Positions 42,663 to 52,691 of a stretch of DNA of 64,000 nt are shown in pieces. Origin of the DNA: Planctomycetota bacterium (lineage in GTDB: Bacteria; Planctomycetota; UBA1135; UBA2386); NCBI GenBank assembly GCA_016872675.1, contig VGZG01000002.1, positions 45,040 through 109,039 of the forward strand. Direction: 5' to 3'. The position numbers and the translations under genes were made by a program. A model generated the notes under the pieces. It was not told the origin of the DNA, ran no database searches, and saw only the letters and a program-made list of their open reading frames with translations. Positions within the stretch are counted from its first letter, which is position 1. The number at the start of each line of letters is the position of its first letter.

Positions 42663-45560
42663 ATGCAATCGCAACCACGCAAGCAGCAGGACGACAGACC
42701 TGCGCGCCAGCTTCTCGCCGCGCATGCGCCGCTGTGGCTGGCGTCGCTGCTGGTTGCGTGCGCGGCGTCGGATCCGACCATGGCGCCCGTGCGCCCGCAG
42801 GCCGACAGCGGCGGTTGGGCGCCGTTCGACGTTGATCCGCTGCCGCCGGGGTCGGCGGCGCAGGATCCAGCCGTTGGCGAGTTGCCGTCGCTGATCGCAA
42901 TGCTGTCGACGTCCGGCGACGACGGTCGCGAAGCGCGCGAGGCCGCGATCGAACGCCTGCTCGCCTCGCCGCGGCTCGCGGCGCACGAAGCGCTCTGCCG
43001 CGCCCTGGTCGCCGGCGACGACCGCGACAACGTGCGGACGGCCATCGCGCAGGCGCTGCAGCGACGCTTGCAACTGGCGCCGGAGCAGCAGTTCGGCAAC
43101 ATGGCGGCGTCCGGACGCGCCGCCGTGGCCAAGGCGTACTTCGACGCGCTGGCGCCGCTGTGGCGCGCCGATGCGTCGCCCGCGCCCGAGGCGTTCGCCG
43201 CCGCGGCGCGGGTGGCGCTGCAGCGCTGGCCCGCGCGCGAGCTCGACGTCGCCGCGCAGGCGGCCCTGGCCGCGGGCAACGCGGACACGCAGATCGCCGC
43301 GCTGCGTTGCCTGGCTGACCTGCAGAAGGTGCACTTCGCCGCGACGATCGCGGAGTGGGTCGAGTCCCCGGACGTGGCGCTGCGGCAGGCGGCGCAGGAA
43401 GCGCTGCAAACGCTGACTTGCCACGACGAACCGATCCGCACGCGCGCCGCCTTCGCCGCATGGCAGCAGCGCTTCGGCGGCTTGCGGTACGTCGACCTGG
43501 CCGAGCGCGCCGCGCGGCGTAGCCTGGCGCCGCTCGAGCGCATGAAGGCCGAGATGGCGCAGCTGCGCGTCGACGCCGCACGCGACGTGGTGCGCGCGCA
43601 CATCGCGCGCGGCGTCGGCGTCGACTGGAAGGCCGTGCAGGAGCGCGTCGTCGTCGACGACGCGGCGACGCTCGACGCGTGCCTTGAGCTGCTGCAACAA
43701 ACTCTGTCGGGCGCGCCCGACGACGCGTCGCCGGCACGCCAGGCGTTCGCCCGCGCGCTGCTGCTGCGCTTCCGCGCCGAACCGGCGGAGAAGTTGCTGC
43801 GTCGGGCTCGTCTGCTCGAGGTCGCTGCCGCTCTGGCGCGGCCCGACGACGCCGAACTGGCCAACGAGCTCGTCGCGTTGCTGTTGAGCCAGTTCGATGC
43901 GACCGACAGCGACGTGCAGATCGCGGCATTGCGCGGTCTGCGGCGCTTCCCGTCGCCGGAGACGCGAGCGCGGCTCATCGCGATGGCCGTCCGCTTGCAA
44001 GCGGATCAGTCGTCGCCGCGCGACCTCGTCGTCGCCATCCTGCAGACGCTCGGCGCCCGCGCGGCGCCGCGCTGGCCTGCGCCCGGCGCCGCCGACTCCG
44101 ACAAGGTGGCTTGGCTGGCCCTGGTCGCCTCGGCGTTCCGGAGCGACGAGGCGATCGGCCTGCGCCAAGCCGCCCTCGACGTCGCCCAGGCGCTGGATGC
44201 GCGCGAGCAGCGCGTGCCCGAGGTCTTCGGCCTGTTGCTCGACGTCGTCCGCGATCCGCAGATGGCGACGCAGTTGCGTCTCAACTGCGCGATCCTGCTG
44301 CAGGGATGGCGTTCCGACGCGGGCTTTGCCGCCGCGTGGCTCGCCGCTGAGCACGAACTGCTGAGCGACGCCAACGCCGAGCTGCGCCAGCAGGCAGCCG
44401 AGTCGCTGGCGACGGTGGGCGATTTGAACGACGCCGGCCGCATGCACGCGATCGGCCAGACGGTCGCGGCCGTGCGTGGTCGCTTGGTCGTCGAACCGGA
44501 CGCGGCGGTGCTGCGCGCGCTTGCCAACTGCCTGCTGGAGTGCGGCCGCACGTCGGGCATGCCGGAATTGGCGATCGGCGCGGTCTGTTCGGCGCTCGCC
44601 GAACTGGGCTCGCCGGTGCCGGCTGAGCAACAGTTTCGGCTCGATCCGCTGCTACAGGCGCTGGCGACAATCGGCGCCGACCCACGCGCCGACCGCAACC
44701 AATGGTTGGCAGCGTGCGCGCCGCTGCTTGATCACAAGCGTCGCCAAAGCCTGCGCCTGATCCTCGCCAACCACGGCGCGATCGAGCTGGCCAAGGACGT
44801 CGGTGTCGCCGACGAGGCTGCCGCCGCGCGCGCGCGCGCGGCGATGACCTTCATCGTCGAAGCCGCGGCGCTCAAGCCAGCGCGCGAGCCGTGGGCGAGC
44901 AGCGACGAACTGCAGCGCGAGGCCCGCGACGTGCGCACGGCGTTCTCGGCGCTCGACACCCTGCCCGAGAAGGAGCGGCCGGACCGCGGGCCCTTGCGGT
45001 TGCTGCGCCTCGCGGTCGAACTCGCTGGCGGCAAGCCGCAGGACGTCGCGCAGCGCGCTGCCACATGGCTTGGCAGCGGCGCCGCCGCTGGCGCCGGCGG
45101 CACGGCGACCAACGCCACGGCCCAAGGGACCGGCGCGGCGTCCGGGCGCATCGAGCTGACCGAGGCCGAGATGGATCATATTCGCGCGCTCGCCGCCGAG
45201 GCGCAACTTGCGCTGGGCAAGCCCGACGCGGCGCGCAAGCTGCTCGAGGAACGTGCGGCCGACAATGGCGAGAATGGCGCCGCCGTGCGCGAACTCGAGT
45301 CGAAGGTCGCCAAGGTCCTCGTCGCCACCGACCTCGCCGGCGCCGTCGCGCTCTACGAACGCGTGCTTCGTCGCACCGCCAAGGAGGATCCGGCGTTCCG
45401 CAGCCGGGTTCTCGATTGGGCGCAGCACCGGCTGCGGCTCGATCCCGCGCTGCGCGACGACACGCTACGGGCAGTCGAGCCGCACGCGCCGCTGTTCGAG
45501 GCGACGGACTGTCCGGCGGAGCAGCGGGACGCTTTCGCGCAACTGCGCGCCGGCCGCTGA
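42663..45560 (+). CDS. HEAT-repeat lipoprotein
   Basis: Lipobox LASLLVACAAS; long alpha-helical repeats. Confidence 0.8.
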   Translation: MQSQPRKQQDDRPARQLLAAHAPLWLASLLVACAASDPTMAPVRPQADSGGWAPFDVDPLPPGSAAQDPAVGELPSLIAMLSTSGDDGREAREAAIERLLASPRLAAHEALCRALVAGDDRDNVRTAIAQALQRRLQLAPEQQFGNMAASGRAAVAKAYFDALAPLWRADASPAPEAFAAAARVALQRWPARELDVAAQAALAAGNADTQIAALRCLADLQKVHFAATIAEWVESPDVALRQAAQEALQTLTCHDEPIRTRAAFAAWQQRFGGLRYVDLAERAARRSLAPLERMKAEMAQLRVDAARDVVRAHIARGVGVDWKAVQERVVVDDAATLDACLELLQQTLSGAPDDASPARQAFARALLLRFRAEPAEKLLRRARLLEVAAALARPDDAELANELVALLLSQFDATDSDVQIAALRGLRRFPSPETRARLIAMAVRLQADQSSPRDLVVAILQTLGARAAPRWPAPGAADSDKVAWLALVASAFRSDEAIGLRQAALDVAQALDAREQRVPEVFGLLLDVVRDPQMATQLRLNCAILLQGWRSDAGFAAAWLAAEHELLSDANAELRQQAAESLATVGDLNDAGRMHAIGQTVAAVRGRLVVEPDAAVLRALANCLLECGRTSGMPELAIGAVCSALAELGSPVPAEQQFRLDPLLQALATIGADPRADRNQWLAACAPLLDHKRRQSLRLILANHGAIELAKDVGVADEAAAARARAAMTFIVEAAALKPAREPWASSDELQREARDVRTAFSALDTLPEKERPDRGPLRLLRLAVELAGGKPQDVAQRAATWLGSGAAAGAGGTATNATAQGTGAASGRIELTEAEMDHIRALAAEAQLALGKPDAARKLLEERAADNGENGAAVRELESKVAKVLVATDLAGAVALYERVLRRTAKEDPAFRSRVLDWAQHRLRLDPALRDDTLRAVEPHAPLFEATDCPAEQRDAFAQLRAGR

Positions 45561-45717
45561 GCGCGCGCGGCGCAACCACGCCACTGGCGCTCAGTTCGCC
45601 CCTTGTGGCCGCTGTCGCGACCACGCAGAGTCCGAGCATCCGATTGGGCTGAGGCACTGAGCGCTGCTCCTCGATTCGTCTGCGCGTGGCGGGGAAGGGG
45701 GAATGGCCAGATCGCGC

Positions 45718-45745
45718 TTGTGCGGACATCGACCCGCGCTATCCT
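45718..45745 (+). promoter_or_regulatory. Promoter TTGTGC-N16-TATCCT for tRNA-fMet
   Basis: Read directly; 15 bp upstream of the tRNA 5' end. Confidence 0.6.
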
Positions 45746-45760
45746 TCTTGCCCTACCCAA

Positions 45761-45837
<77 letters not shown>

Positions 45838-45862
45838 GTCCTCCGGCGACGGAGGAGAGGCA

Positions 45863-45899
45863 CGCCCTGGGGCCGCAAGCCCCGGGGCGTTTCTCTTTT
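45863..45899 (+). terminator. Terminator CGCCCTGGGG...CCCCGGGGCG-TTTCTCTTTT
   Basis: GC-rich stem plus T-rich tract after tRNA-fMet. Confidence 0.8.
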
Positions 45900-45952
45900 G
45901 CGGCAGGTTGTCCGCCTTCTGGTCGTCGTCCGGCAGGTCGTCGCCCGCAGCG

Positions 45953-46876
45953 TCAACTGCCGAGGTGGTGCTGGAAGCCGCCGGGCGGCAAGGCTTCGAC
46001 GGCGCCGTCTTCGCGCGCCAGCACGACGCCGCTGGTCGCCGCCGTGCAGGCGCCGATCTCGGCCAATTCCACGTCGGCGAGTCCGGGCAGCGCCCGCAGG
46101 CGCGGCAGGTCGCTCGGTGCGACGGCGAACAGCAATTCGAAGTCTTCGCCATCGTGCAGCGCCTGGGCCACCGTCGCGAGCACGCCATCGGCGCCGCGCC
46201 GCCGCGGCAGCGCGCGGGCCTCGAGCCGGACGCCGATGTTCGACGCGGCGGCGAGGTGGTGCGCGTCGCGGCCGAGTCCGTCGGACAGGTCGATGCAGGC
46301 GCGCACGAGGCCGCTGGCCGCCAGCGCCACGCCTTCGCGCCAGCGCGGCGTGAAGCGTAGGTGGTGGCCGTCGCGGCTGCGTCCGAGCGGGCCGGTGACG
46401 ACGAGCGCGTCGCCCGGTCGCGCGCCGGCGCGCAGCATCGGCGCGCGGCCCTCCAGGAAGCCGAGCGCGCTGACGTCGATGACGACGCCACGCGGCGAGC
46501 GCGAGAGGTCGCCGCCGACGAGGCTCGTCGGCGCGCCATCGGCCAACTCCATCACGCCGGTGAGGATCGCGCGGGCCGCCGCTTCGTCGACGTCGTCGGG
46601 TAGCGCGAGCGAGCACAAGCAAGCGACCGGACGCGCGCCGATGGCGCCGAGGTCAGAGAGCACGCGCGCGACGGCCTTGCGGCCGAACAGCTCCCAAGGC
46701 GCTTCGCCGCGCGTGAAGTGCACGTCTTCGATTGTCTGGTCGGACTTGAGCACGAGGCCGTCGCCGCACGGCGAGCGCACGACTGCGGCGTCGTGGCCGA
46801 TGCCCACCGCCACCTCGGGCCCGCGCGCGGCGCGGCGGCGAAGGAAGTCGACGAGGAACGCCTCGGAGTACGGCAT
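45953..46876 (-). CDS. thiL: Thiamine-monophosphate kinase
   Basis: [48 protein letters not shown]. Confidence 0.93.
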   Translation of the reverse strand: MPYSEAFLVDFLRRRAARGPEVAVGIGHDAAVVRSPCGDGLVLKSDQTIEDVHFTRGEAPWELFGRKAVARVLSDLGAIGARPVACLCSLALPDDVDEAAARAILTGVMELADGAPTSLVGGDLSRSPRGVVIDVSALGFLEGRAPMLRAGARPGDALVVTGPLGRSRDGHHLRFTPRWREGVALAASGLVRACIDLSDGLGRDAHHLAAASNIGVRLEARALPRRRGADGVLATVAQALHDGEDFELLFAVAPSDLPRLRALPGLADVELAEIGACTAATSGVVLAREDGAVEALPPGGFQHHLGS

Positions 46877-46909
46877 AGTCGACCACGATACCGCGGCGTC
46901 GCGGCGCGC

Positions 46910-47206
46910 TCAGTCGGCGAGCGTCAAGTCCATGCGGAAGGCGCCGCGGCGGCTGCCAAGGGTTGCGCCGAGGCTGGCTGGCATGACGTCCCGAACCAAG
47001 GCGCTGAGTTCGCGGGCCACGCGCTGGCTGCAGCGCGGGCTACGGCGGGGGATCGCCGCGGCTCCGGGCAACGATGGCGCGAAGCAGCCAAGGCACGCGA
47101 GACACGTGGCGCGGTCGCACGTGCATTGGGCGTCAGCTCTGGCAGAGGTCGGGGCCATCGCGGATCGGCGCTGCGTAGGAGCGCAGACCGTAGGCGCGGC
47201 GCACAT
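46910..47206 (-). CDS. Possible small Cys-rich protein
   Basis: MCAAPTVCAPTQRR...CTCDRATCLACLGC...; short ORF with weak support. Confidence 0.25.
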   Translation of the reverse strand: MCAAPTVCAPTQRRSAMAPTSARADAQCTCDRATCLACLGCFAPSLPGAAAIPRRSPRCSQRVARELSALVRDVMPASLGATLGSRRGAFRMDLTLAD

Positions 47207-47382
47207 GGATGCGCGTTGGCCCGGATGCTGCCGCGAAGGCGCGGAGCGATGTTCATCGCGTGCGGAGAGCGATCCCGGGCAGCGAGCGCGGGCGGCGGAT
47301 GAGGCGCCGGTCCGCTGGCGCCGCGTCGTCGGCGGACCGCTGGCGAGCGTGCCCCATGGCTGGGGCGCGGGGCAGGAAGTCG

Positions 47383-47410
47383 TAGACAACCGGACTCGCG
47401 TCGCTAGACT
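47383..47410 (+). promoter_or_regulatory. Promoter TAGACA-N16-TAGACT for tRNA-Gln pair
   Basis: Read directly; 11 bp upstream of tRNA. Confidence 0.6.
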
Positions 47411-47421
47411 GCGCCGCCCGA

Positions 47422-47497
47422 TACCCCGTGGTGTAATCGGTAGCACAGCAGGTTTTGGTCCTGTTGGTTCCTGGTTCGAGTCCAGGCGGGGTAACCA
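47422..47497 (+). tRNA. tRNA-Gln (UUG)
   Basis: TACCCCGTGGTGTAATCGGTAGCACAGCAGGTTTTGGTCCTGT...GGTTCGAGTCC...CGGGGTAACCA. Confidence 0.96.
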
Positions 47498-47592
47498 GAT
47501 CCCGGCCGATGACGATCCCCAAGGTCCGGCGCGGGGTGGGCCAGATCGGTCGCGGCCAGATGGCCGCAAGATCTTTCGAATCAGAGACTTAC

Positions 47593-47666
47593 TGCCCCGT
47601 GGTGTAACGGTAGCACAACAGGTTCTGGTCCTGTTTGTCAAGGTTCAAATCCTTGCGGGGTAACCA
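47593..47666 (+). tRNA. tRNA-Gln (CUG)
   Basis: TGCCCCGTGGTGTAACGGTAGCACAACAGGTTCTGGTCCTGT...GGTTCAAATCC...CGGGGTAACCA. Confidence 0.95.
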
Positions 47667-47667
47667 C

Positions 47668-47708
47668 ACGCGCGCGGTCCGGGCCGCCCGGGCCGCGCGT
47701 TCTTCCTG
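47668..47708 (+). terminator. Stem-loop terminator after tRNA-Gln pair
   Basis: ACGCGCGCGG...CCGCGCGT then TTCTTCCT. Confidence 0.5.
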
Positions 47709-47751
47709 TCGCGGCAGGACTCGGGAGCCTGCTGCGGTCGGCTGCCGCCGG

Positions 47752-48843
47752 TCAGAGCCCGTCCGAGGCCCGGTGCAGGAAGCGGTCGGTCATGCCGGCG
47801 ATGTAATCACAGATCGCCCGCTGCAGCCCGTCGCGCTCGATGCGCGCGCGCGCCGACTCCGGCAGTCGCTCGGGCCTCGCGACCAGCGCGACGAACAGTC
47901 TGCGGATGCGCTCGGCGCCGTCGTTCATGACCGCCAGCACGCGCGGCGAGCGGTAGAAGCGCGCGCGCAGGAACTCGAGCAGTTCGTGCGCCATCACCGT
48001 CATCGCGCCGCCGTGCTGCACGCGCGGCGACTCGCCGCTGGCGGGCGCTTCGGCCAATGCGGCGTCCGTCGTCTCCAGCAGGTCATGGATCAGCAGCGAT
48101 GTGACCTCGCTGACGATGCGTTGGCGGTTGTCACTGCCGCAGACGGCGCGTGCGCGCTGCCACAGCCGCAACTCCGCCGCCTCGGTCTCCGCGAACAGCC
48201 CGGCGCGCAGGCCGTCGTCAAGGTCGTGGCTGAGGTAGGCGATCTTGTCGCAGTGGTCGACGAGATGCGCTTCGAGCGGCATCGGCGGCCGCGGGCGCAG
48301 GTCGGCGCTCAACGGGAAACCATCGGGGATGCGGCCCTTCAGCAGGCTCGCGCGCACTGCGAACGTCAGGTTCAGGCCGTGGCCGTGGCCGTAGCGATCC
48401 TCGATGAGGTCGACGGTGCGGGCACTCTGCGCGTTGTGGCGGAAGCCGCCGTGATCGGCCATTGCGTCGTGGAGCGCTTCTTCGCCGACGTGGCCGAACG
48501 GCGGGTGGCCGAGGTCGTGCGCCAGCGCCACGGCTTCGGCGAGGTCGCCGTTGCAACGCAGCGCGCGCGCCACCGAGCGCGCCATTTGCGCGACTTCGAG
48601 CGAGTGCGTCATGCGGCTGCGGTAGTGGTCGCCTTCGAACGCCGCCATCACCTGCGTCTTGTGCTGCAGCCGGCGAAATGCGGTGGCGTGCAGGATGCGG
48701 TCGCGGTCGCGCTGGAAGACCGTGCGCAGTGGATCGTCGGCCTCGGCGAGGCGGCGCGGTCCGGCGCTGCGGCTGGGCGTCGCCCAGCGGCAGAGCCAGC
48801 GCAGTTCGCGGTCTTCGTGGTCTTCGCGGCGCAGCCAGACCAT
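47752..48843 (-). CDS. dgt: dGTP triphosphohydrolase-like HD protein
   Basis: RRLQHKTQV, RSRMTHSLEVAQMAR, AHDLGHPPFGHVGEEAL, DDLDDGLRAG HD-domain motifs. Confidence 0.93.
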   Translation of the reverse strand: MVWLRREDHEDRELRWLCRWATPSRSAGPRRLAEADDPLRTVFQRDRDRILHATAFRRLQHKTQVMAAFEGDHYRSRMTHSLEVAQMARSVARALRCNGDLAEAVALAHDLGHPPFGHVGEEALHDAMADHGGFRHNAQSARTVDLIEDRYGHGHGLNLTFAVRASLLKGRIPDGFPLSADLRPRPPMPLEAHLVDHCDKIAYLSHDLDDGLRAGLFAETEAAELRLWQRARAVCGSDNRQRIVSEVTSLLIHDLLETTDAALAEAPASGESPRVQHGGAMTVMAHELLEFLRARFYRSPRVLAVMNDGAERIRRLFVALVARPERLPESARARIERDGLQRAICDYIAGMTDRFLHRASDGL

Positions 48844-48963
48844 GTGCTCAGGCTAGCGGAAGCGGCTGGGGCAGCGGCAGGCGGAAGGCACGCTTCCGGT
48901 GAACCCTGGCCCGAGACGCCCGTGTGTGGCGGCAGGGTCGCTGGCGACGGAAACTCACCCCCG

Positions 48964-49002
48964 GAAAGAGAAACGCCCAGCAGGCTGACGCCTGCCGGGC
49001 GA
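48964..49002 (-). terminator. Terminator CGCCCGGCAGGC...GCCTGCTGGGCG-TTTCTCTTT
   Basis: Minus-strand stem plus T-rich tract downstream of tRNA-Glu. Confidence 0.8.
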
Positions 49003-49003
49003 C

Positions 49004-49079
49004 TGGTACCCCCTAGGGGATTTGAACCCCTGTCGCATGACTGAGAATCACGAATCCTAGGCCGCTAGACGAAGGGGGC
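49004..49079 (-). tRNA. tRNA-Glu (CUC)
   Basis: GCCCCCTTCGTCTAGCGGCCTAGGATTCGTGATTCTCAGTCATGCGACAGGGGTTCAAATCCCCTAGGGGGTACCA. Confidence 0.95.
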
Positions 49080-49189
49080 GCACCGAGGGGCGAGCGTTGT
49101 ACGGACCTCGCAAGATCGGGTCAAGGGCTGGCCCTTCGATTGGCGATCCACGATGGTGGCCGGTCCTGGAAACCGCCAACCAACGCGCC

Positions 49190-49732
49190 ATGGCTTCGTT
49201 CTGCCAACTGTTGCTGCCGCTGCTGCTCAGCGTTGTGCTGCCTGACGGCTGGCTCGGCGTCTACCTCGACCAGGAACGCGACCAGCCGGTCGTCGTCGAA
49301 GTCATTCCGGATTCGCCGGCGGCAAAGGCCGGCCTTCTGGTCGGTGACGTCATCGTCAGTCTGGGTGACGCGGCGCCGGTCGCGCGCGAGCGCATGCGCG
49401 CCGCGCTCGCTGCCGCCAAGCCTGGCGATCGCATGGAGTTGATGGTCCGGCGCGGCGACCGGGAGCACCGCGTCATCGTCAAGCTCGGCGACCGCCCGGA
49501 CGGCGCCGCGCCGCCGTCCAAACCGACACCGCGGCCGTCCCGTCCAGGCACGCCGCCGCAGCCCGCCAACGAGACCGCGCCGGCCAAGGTCGCCGTGCCG
49601 CCCGCGCCGGCCGTGGGCAAGCCCACGCCGGCCAGCGAGGATCTCGAGGCCGAGGTCGCGGCGCTGCGCGCTGAACTCGCCGCGCTGCGCCGTCAGCTCG
49701 AAGCCCTGCGCCAAGGCGGCGGCCGGGAATAG
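49190..49732 (+). CDS. Secreted PDZ-domain protein with C-terminal coiled coil
   Basis: GWLGVYLDQERDQPVVVEVIPDSPAAKAGLLVGDVIVSLGD. Confidence 0.82.
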   Translation: MASFCQLLLPLLLSVVLPDGWLGVYLDQERDQPVVVEVIPDSPAAKAGLLVGDVIVSLGDAAPVARERMRAALAAAKPGDRMELMVRRGDREHRVIVKLGDRPDGAAPPSKPTPRPSRPGTPPQPANETAPAKVAVPPAPAVGKPTPASEDLEAEVAALRAELAALRRQLEALRQGGGRE

Positions 49733-49789
49733 CAGCGCGCCGGCGGCGTCCGAGTCGCGCCGCGTTGGCGTTCGCCGCGCGCTCCCGCG

Positions 49790-50860
49790 ATGCTGTCGCC
49801 GATGCCGCGTCCACGTTCCGCCGCCGATACCACGTCGTCCGCCCGCGGACGCGCCCTGCTGGCCGGGCCGGCGCACGCGCTGGTCACCGGCGGCGCTGGC
49901 TTCGTCGGTTCACACCTCGTCGAGGAACTGCTGCGCCGCGGCCATCGCGTGCACGTCGTCGACGACCTTTCGACCGGCCGCCTCGCCAACCTTGGCGCCG
50001 TTGCCGCGCATCCGGCGCTGCGCGTCACCGTCGCGTCGCTCGCCGAGCCGTGCGTTGCCGAGCGCGTATGCGCGGAAGCCGACGTGGTCTTCCATCTCGC
50101 TGGCGTCGTCGGCGTTCGCCGGCTCGCCGACGATCCGCTCGGCGTCATGCAGGCCAACCAGCGCAGCGCCGAGAACGTGTTCGCCGCCGCGGCCGCCGCC
50201 GGCGCGGGCGTGCTGTTCACCTCGAGCAGCGAGGTCTACGGGCGCGGTTGCGTGCCGTTCTGCGAAGAGGATCCCGTCCAGCCCGGCGTGCCGGAGGGAC
50301 CGCGCGGCAGCTACGCGTGCGCCAAAGCGTTCGCCGAGTGGCTGGCGTTCGGGCACGCTGGCCGCACCGGCATGCCGGTCGTCGTCGCGCGCCTGTTCAA
50401 CACCGTCGGGCCGCGCCAGGTCGGCGACCATGGCATGGTGTTGCCGCGCTTCGTCGCGCAGGCACAGCGCGGCGAACCGCTTACTGTGTACGGGGACGGC
50501 AGCCAGACGCGCTGCTTTGCGCACGTTGTCGAGGTGGCGCGCGCGCTGGCCGACCTTGCCGAGGCGCCAGCGGCCGTCGGCCGCGTGGTCAACGTCGGCG
50601 CCGACGCCGAGGTGTCCGTGCGCGCGCTCGCCGAGTTGGTGCGCGCGCGCGCTGGCAGCCATTCGCCAATCGCTGCCATGCCGCTCGCCGAGGTGTTTCC
50701 GTGCGGCTTCGACGAGGTGCCGCGGCGGGCGCCGTCGCTAAAGCGCCTGCGCGCGATGATCGGCTGGGCGCCGTCGCGCCCGCTGACTGCGATCGTCGAT
50801 GAACTGCTCGCCAACGCCGCCGCGCCGCGGACTGCTGCCGCCGCGGTCGTCGCGGACTGA
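49790..50860 (+). CDS. NAD-dependent epimerase/dehydratase
   Basis: ALVTGGAGFVGSHLVEELLRRGH, SSSEVYG, SYACAKAFAEW. Confidence 0.92.
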   Translation: MLSPMPRPRSAADTTSSARGRALLAGPAHALVTGGAGFVGSHLVEELLRRGHRVHVVDDLSTGRLANLGAVAAHPALRVTVASLAEPCVAERVCAEADVVFHLAGVVGVRRLADDPLGVMQANQRSAENVFAAAAAAGAGVLFTSSSEVYGRGCVPFCEEDPVQPGVPEGPRGSYACAKAFAEWLAFGHAGRTGMPVVVARLFNTVGPRQVGDHGMVLPRFVAQAQRGEPLTVYGDGSQTRCFAHVVEVARALADLAEAPAAVGRVVNVGADAEVSVRALAELVRARAGSHSPIAAMPLAEVFPCGFDEVPRRAPSLKRLRAMIGWAPSRPLTAIVDELLANAAAPRTAAAAVVAD

Positions 50861-50870
50861 GCGGCGCGGC

Positions 50871-52250
50871 TCAGCGCGCGACGAGTTGGCTGCACGCGGC
50901 GAGGTTGGCGCGGGCGATCGGGTCGTGTGGATCAAGCTCCACGGCGCGCGTGAAACAGTCACGGGCTTCGGCCATGCGGCCCTGCTTGGTGCGGCAGACG
51001 CCGAGGTTGGTGTTCGCGACCGCGAGGCCGTTGGTCGCCGCGCGCGTGAACCACTCCGCCGCCGCGTCGACTTCGCCAGCGCCAAGCTCGCACAGGCCGA
51101 TCCAGTTGTGCGCGTCGGCCTGATCGACGCCGAGTTCGGCGAGCGCGCCAAACTGCATGCGCGCGTCGGCGAAGCGACCGTCGCGGTAGGAGCGTTCGCC
51201 GAGCCGGCGCAGGATCCGCGCCTGCTGCGGCCGCGACGGCGCGCAGTCGAGCGCGCGCAGGAGTTCCAGGTCGCCCGCCTCGTGGTCGCCGCGCAGTCCG
51301 TGCGCCTGCGCCAGAAGGATGCGGGCGTCGGCGTGCAGCGGGCACTGCCGCAGGAAGCACTGTAGGCGCGCGAAGCCTTCGGCGACGTCGCCGCGCAGCA
51401 GCGCGCCGATGGCCAGATGCCAGTCGACGTCGGGCCAGAGCGGCCAGACCGCGGCGGCGTCGCGCGCAGCGGCGGCGGCGGCGCTGGCATCGTCGTCGAG
51501 CGCGGCAAGGTGCGCACGACCCGCCGGATCGGCCTGCCACTTGGCGCGGAACTGGGCGAGTCGCTTGTGGATCTCCTGCTTGAGGTCGAGCCCCATCGAC
51601 TTGAACGTCGCGTGTCCTTCGTGGTGCAGGAACGCGCGGCCAGCGATGCCGAGGCGCAAGCCGTGCAAGCGCAGGCGCAGGCAGAAGTCGTCGTCTTCGA
51701 AGTTGCCGTGGCCGAAGCGTTCGTCGAACAGGCCGATCGCGTCGACGGTGCGCCGGCGCATCAGCAGGCACAGGCCGGCGAGCGTCGTCGCGTCCTGCAG
51801 CGCTGGCGCCTTCGCCAGCGCGTCGCGGATGGCAGCGCGGCCGGCGGCGTCGCGGCCGCGGTCGCCGACCGGCAGCGATGCGTGGCCCTTGACGTGGTTG
51901 CTGACCGGCGCGACGGCGCCCATTCGGGCGTGGCCTAGCAGCGCGTCGCGCAACTCGCGCAGCATGTTGGTCGCCGCCTGCGTGTCGTTGTTGAGCACCA
52001 GCACGAGTTCGCCGCGCGCGGCGCGCAAGCCGGCGTTGACGCCGCCGGCGAAGCCGAGGTTGCGGCCCTGGCGCAGCACGCGCACGCGCGGCGACAGTTC
52101 GCCGAGGGTCGGCGTCGCGTCTGTGCTGCCGTTGTCGACCAGCAAGATCTCGGTCGGCGCAGCGTCGCCGTCCTGCGCCAGCAGGCTCGCGATGCAGGCG
52201 CGTGTCAGGTCGGCGCCGTTGAAGCAAGGAATGACGACGGAGCAGTGCAT
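50871..52250 (-). CDS. Family 2 glycosyltransferase fused to TPR repeats
   Basis: CSVVIPCFNGADLTRACIASLL, LVDNGSTD, LNNDT; C-terminal TPRs; SD-like GAGAAGGGG. Confidence 0.92.
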   Translation of the reverse strand: MHCSVVIPCFNGADLTRACIASLLAQDGDAAPTEILLVDNGSTDATPTLGELSPRVRVLRQGRNLGFAGGVNAGLRAARGELVLVLNNDTQAATNMLRELRDALLGHARMGAVAPVSNHVKGHASLPVGDRGRDAAGRAAIRDALAKAPALQDATTLAGLCLLMRRRTVDAIGLFDERFGHGNFEDDDFCLRLRLHGLRLGIAGRAFLHHEGHATFKSMGLDLKQEIHKRLAQFRAKWQADPAGRAHLAALDDDASAAAAAARDAAAVWPLWPDVDWHLAIGALLRGDVAEGFARLQCFLRQCPLHADARILLAQAHGLRGDHEAGDLELLRALDCAPSRPQQARILRRLGERSYRDGRFADARMQFGALAELGVDQADAHNWIGLCELGAGEVDAAAEWFTRAATNGLAVANTNLGVCRTKQGRMAEARDCFTRAVELDPHDPIARANLAACSQLVAR

Positions 52251-52302
52251 TGGCCGCCCCTTCTCATCGGCGCTTCAGCGCCGCGCGCGTTACCGCAGGC
52301 AT

Positions 52303-52333
52303 AAAAAAACCGCCCGGCCGAAGCCGGGCGGTT
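52303..52333 (-). terminator. Very strong intrinsic terminator AACCGCCCGGC-TTCG-GCCGGGCGGTTTTTTT
   Basis: Perfect stem with C(UUCG)G tetraloop followed by a T-run, minus strand. Confidence 0.95.
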
Positions 52334-52691
52334 GATAGGGGCTCGCGCCCCGTATCCGCTCGCGAGCGCCGTCGGCAACCGCCGCGCGTGCGCGCGGCGA
52401 CTGCAAGGAACCGCCGTGGTCTCGTCTTCCGCAGCGCCTCCAGGAACTCGCCAAGCAACGCGGAGTGGCACGGTCTCGCCAACCGACGCGCATCCGCGAG
52501 GTGTCTCTCGCTTACCTCTCTGTCCCACGAACTCCCACATCGAGGCCTCGGCGCTGGACTGGGGGGCCAGCGCCGTTGCTCCGCCGTGGGTCGTGCGTTG
52601 CCGCACGCAACACCGAGGGCAACCCGTGTGCCAAAGCTGCGGGGCTACGCACTCGACCGTAGAATCCCCAGGCTCCCGCCTGCTTTGCTTC
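52303..52691 (-). ncRNA. Candidate ~390-nt structured RNA or long leader of the glycosyltransferase gene
   Basis: Promoter-like GAGACA-N18-TATGAT (52727-52698) upstream, many stable hairpins, terminator at 3' end, no convincing CDS. Confidence 0.6.

Noticed and set aside
46910-47641. 243-aa minus ORF
   Set aside because: Reads antisense through both tRNA-Gln genes.
52303-52691. tmRNA identity
   Set aside because: GGGGATTCTACGG faintly resembles a tmRNA 5' region, but no T-arm/CCA end and no tag ORF ending in a stop were found.
52303-52691. RNase P RNA identity
   Set aside because: Conserved P4 strands (GAGGAAAGUCC / ACAGAA) not found; still needs Infernal.
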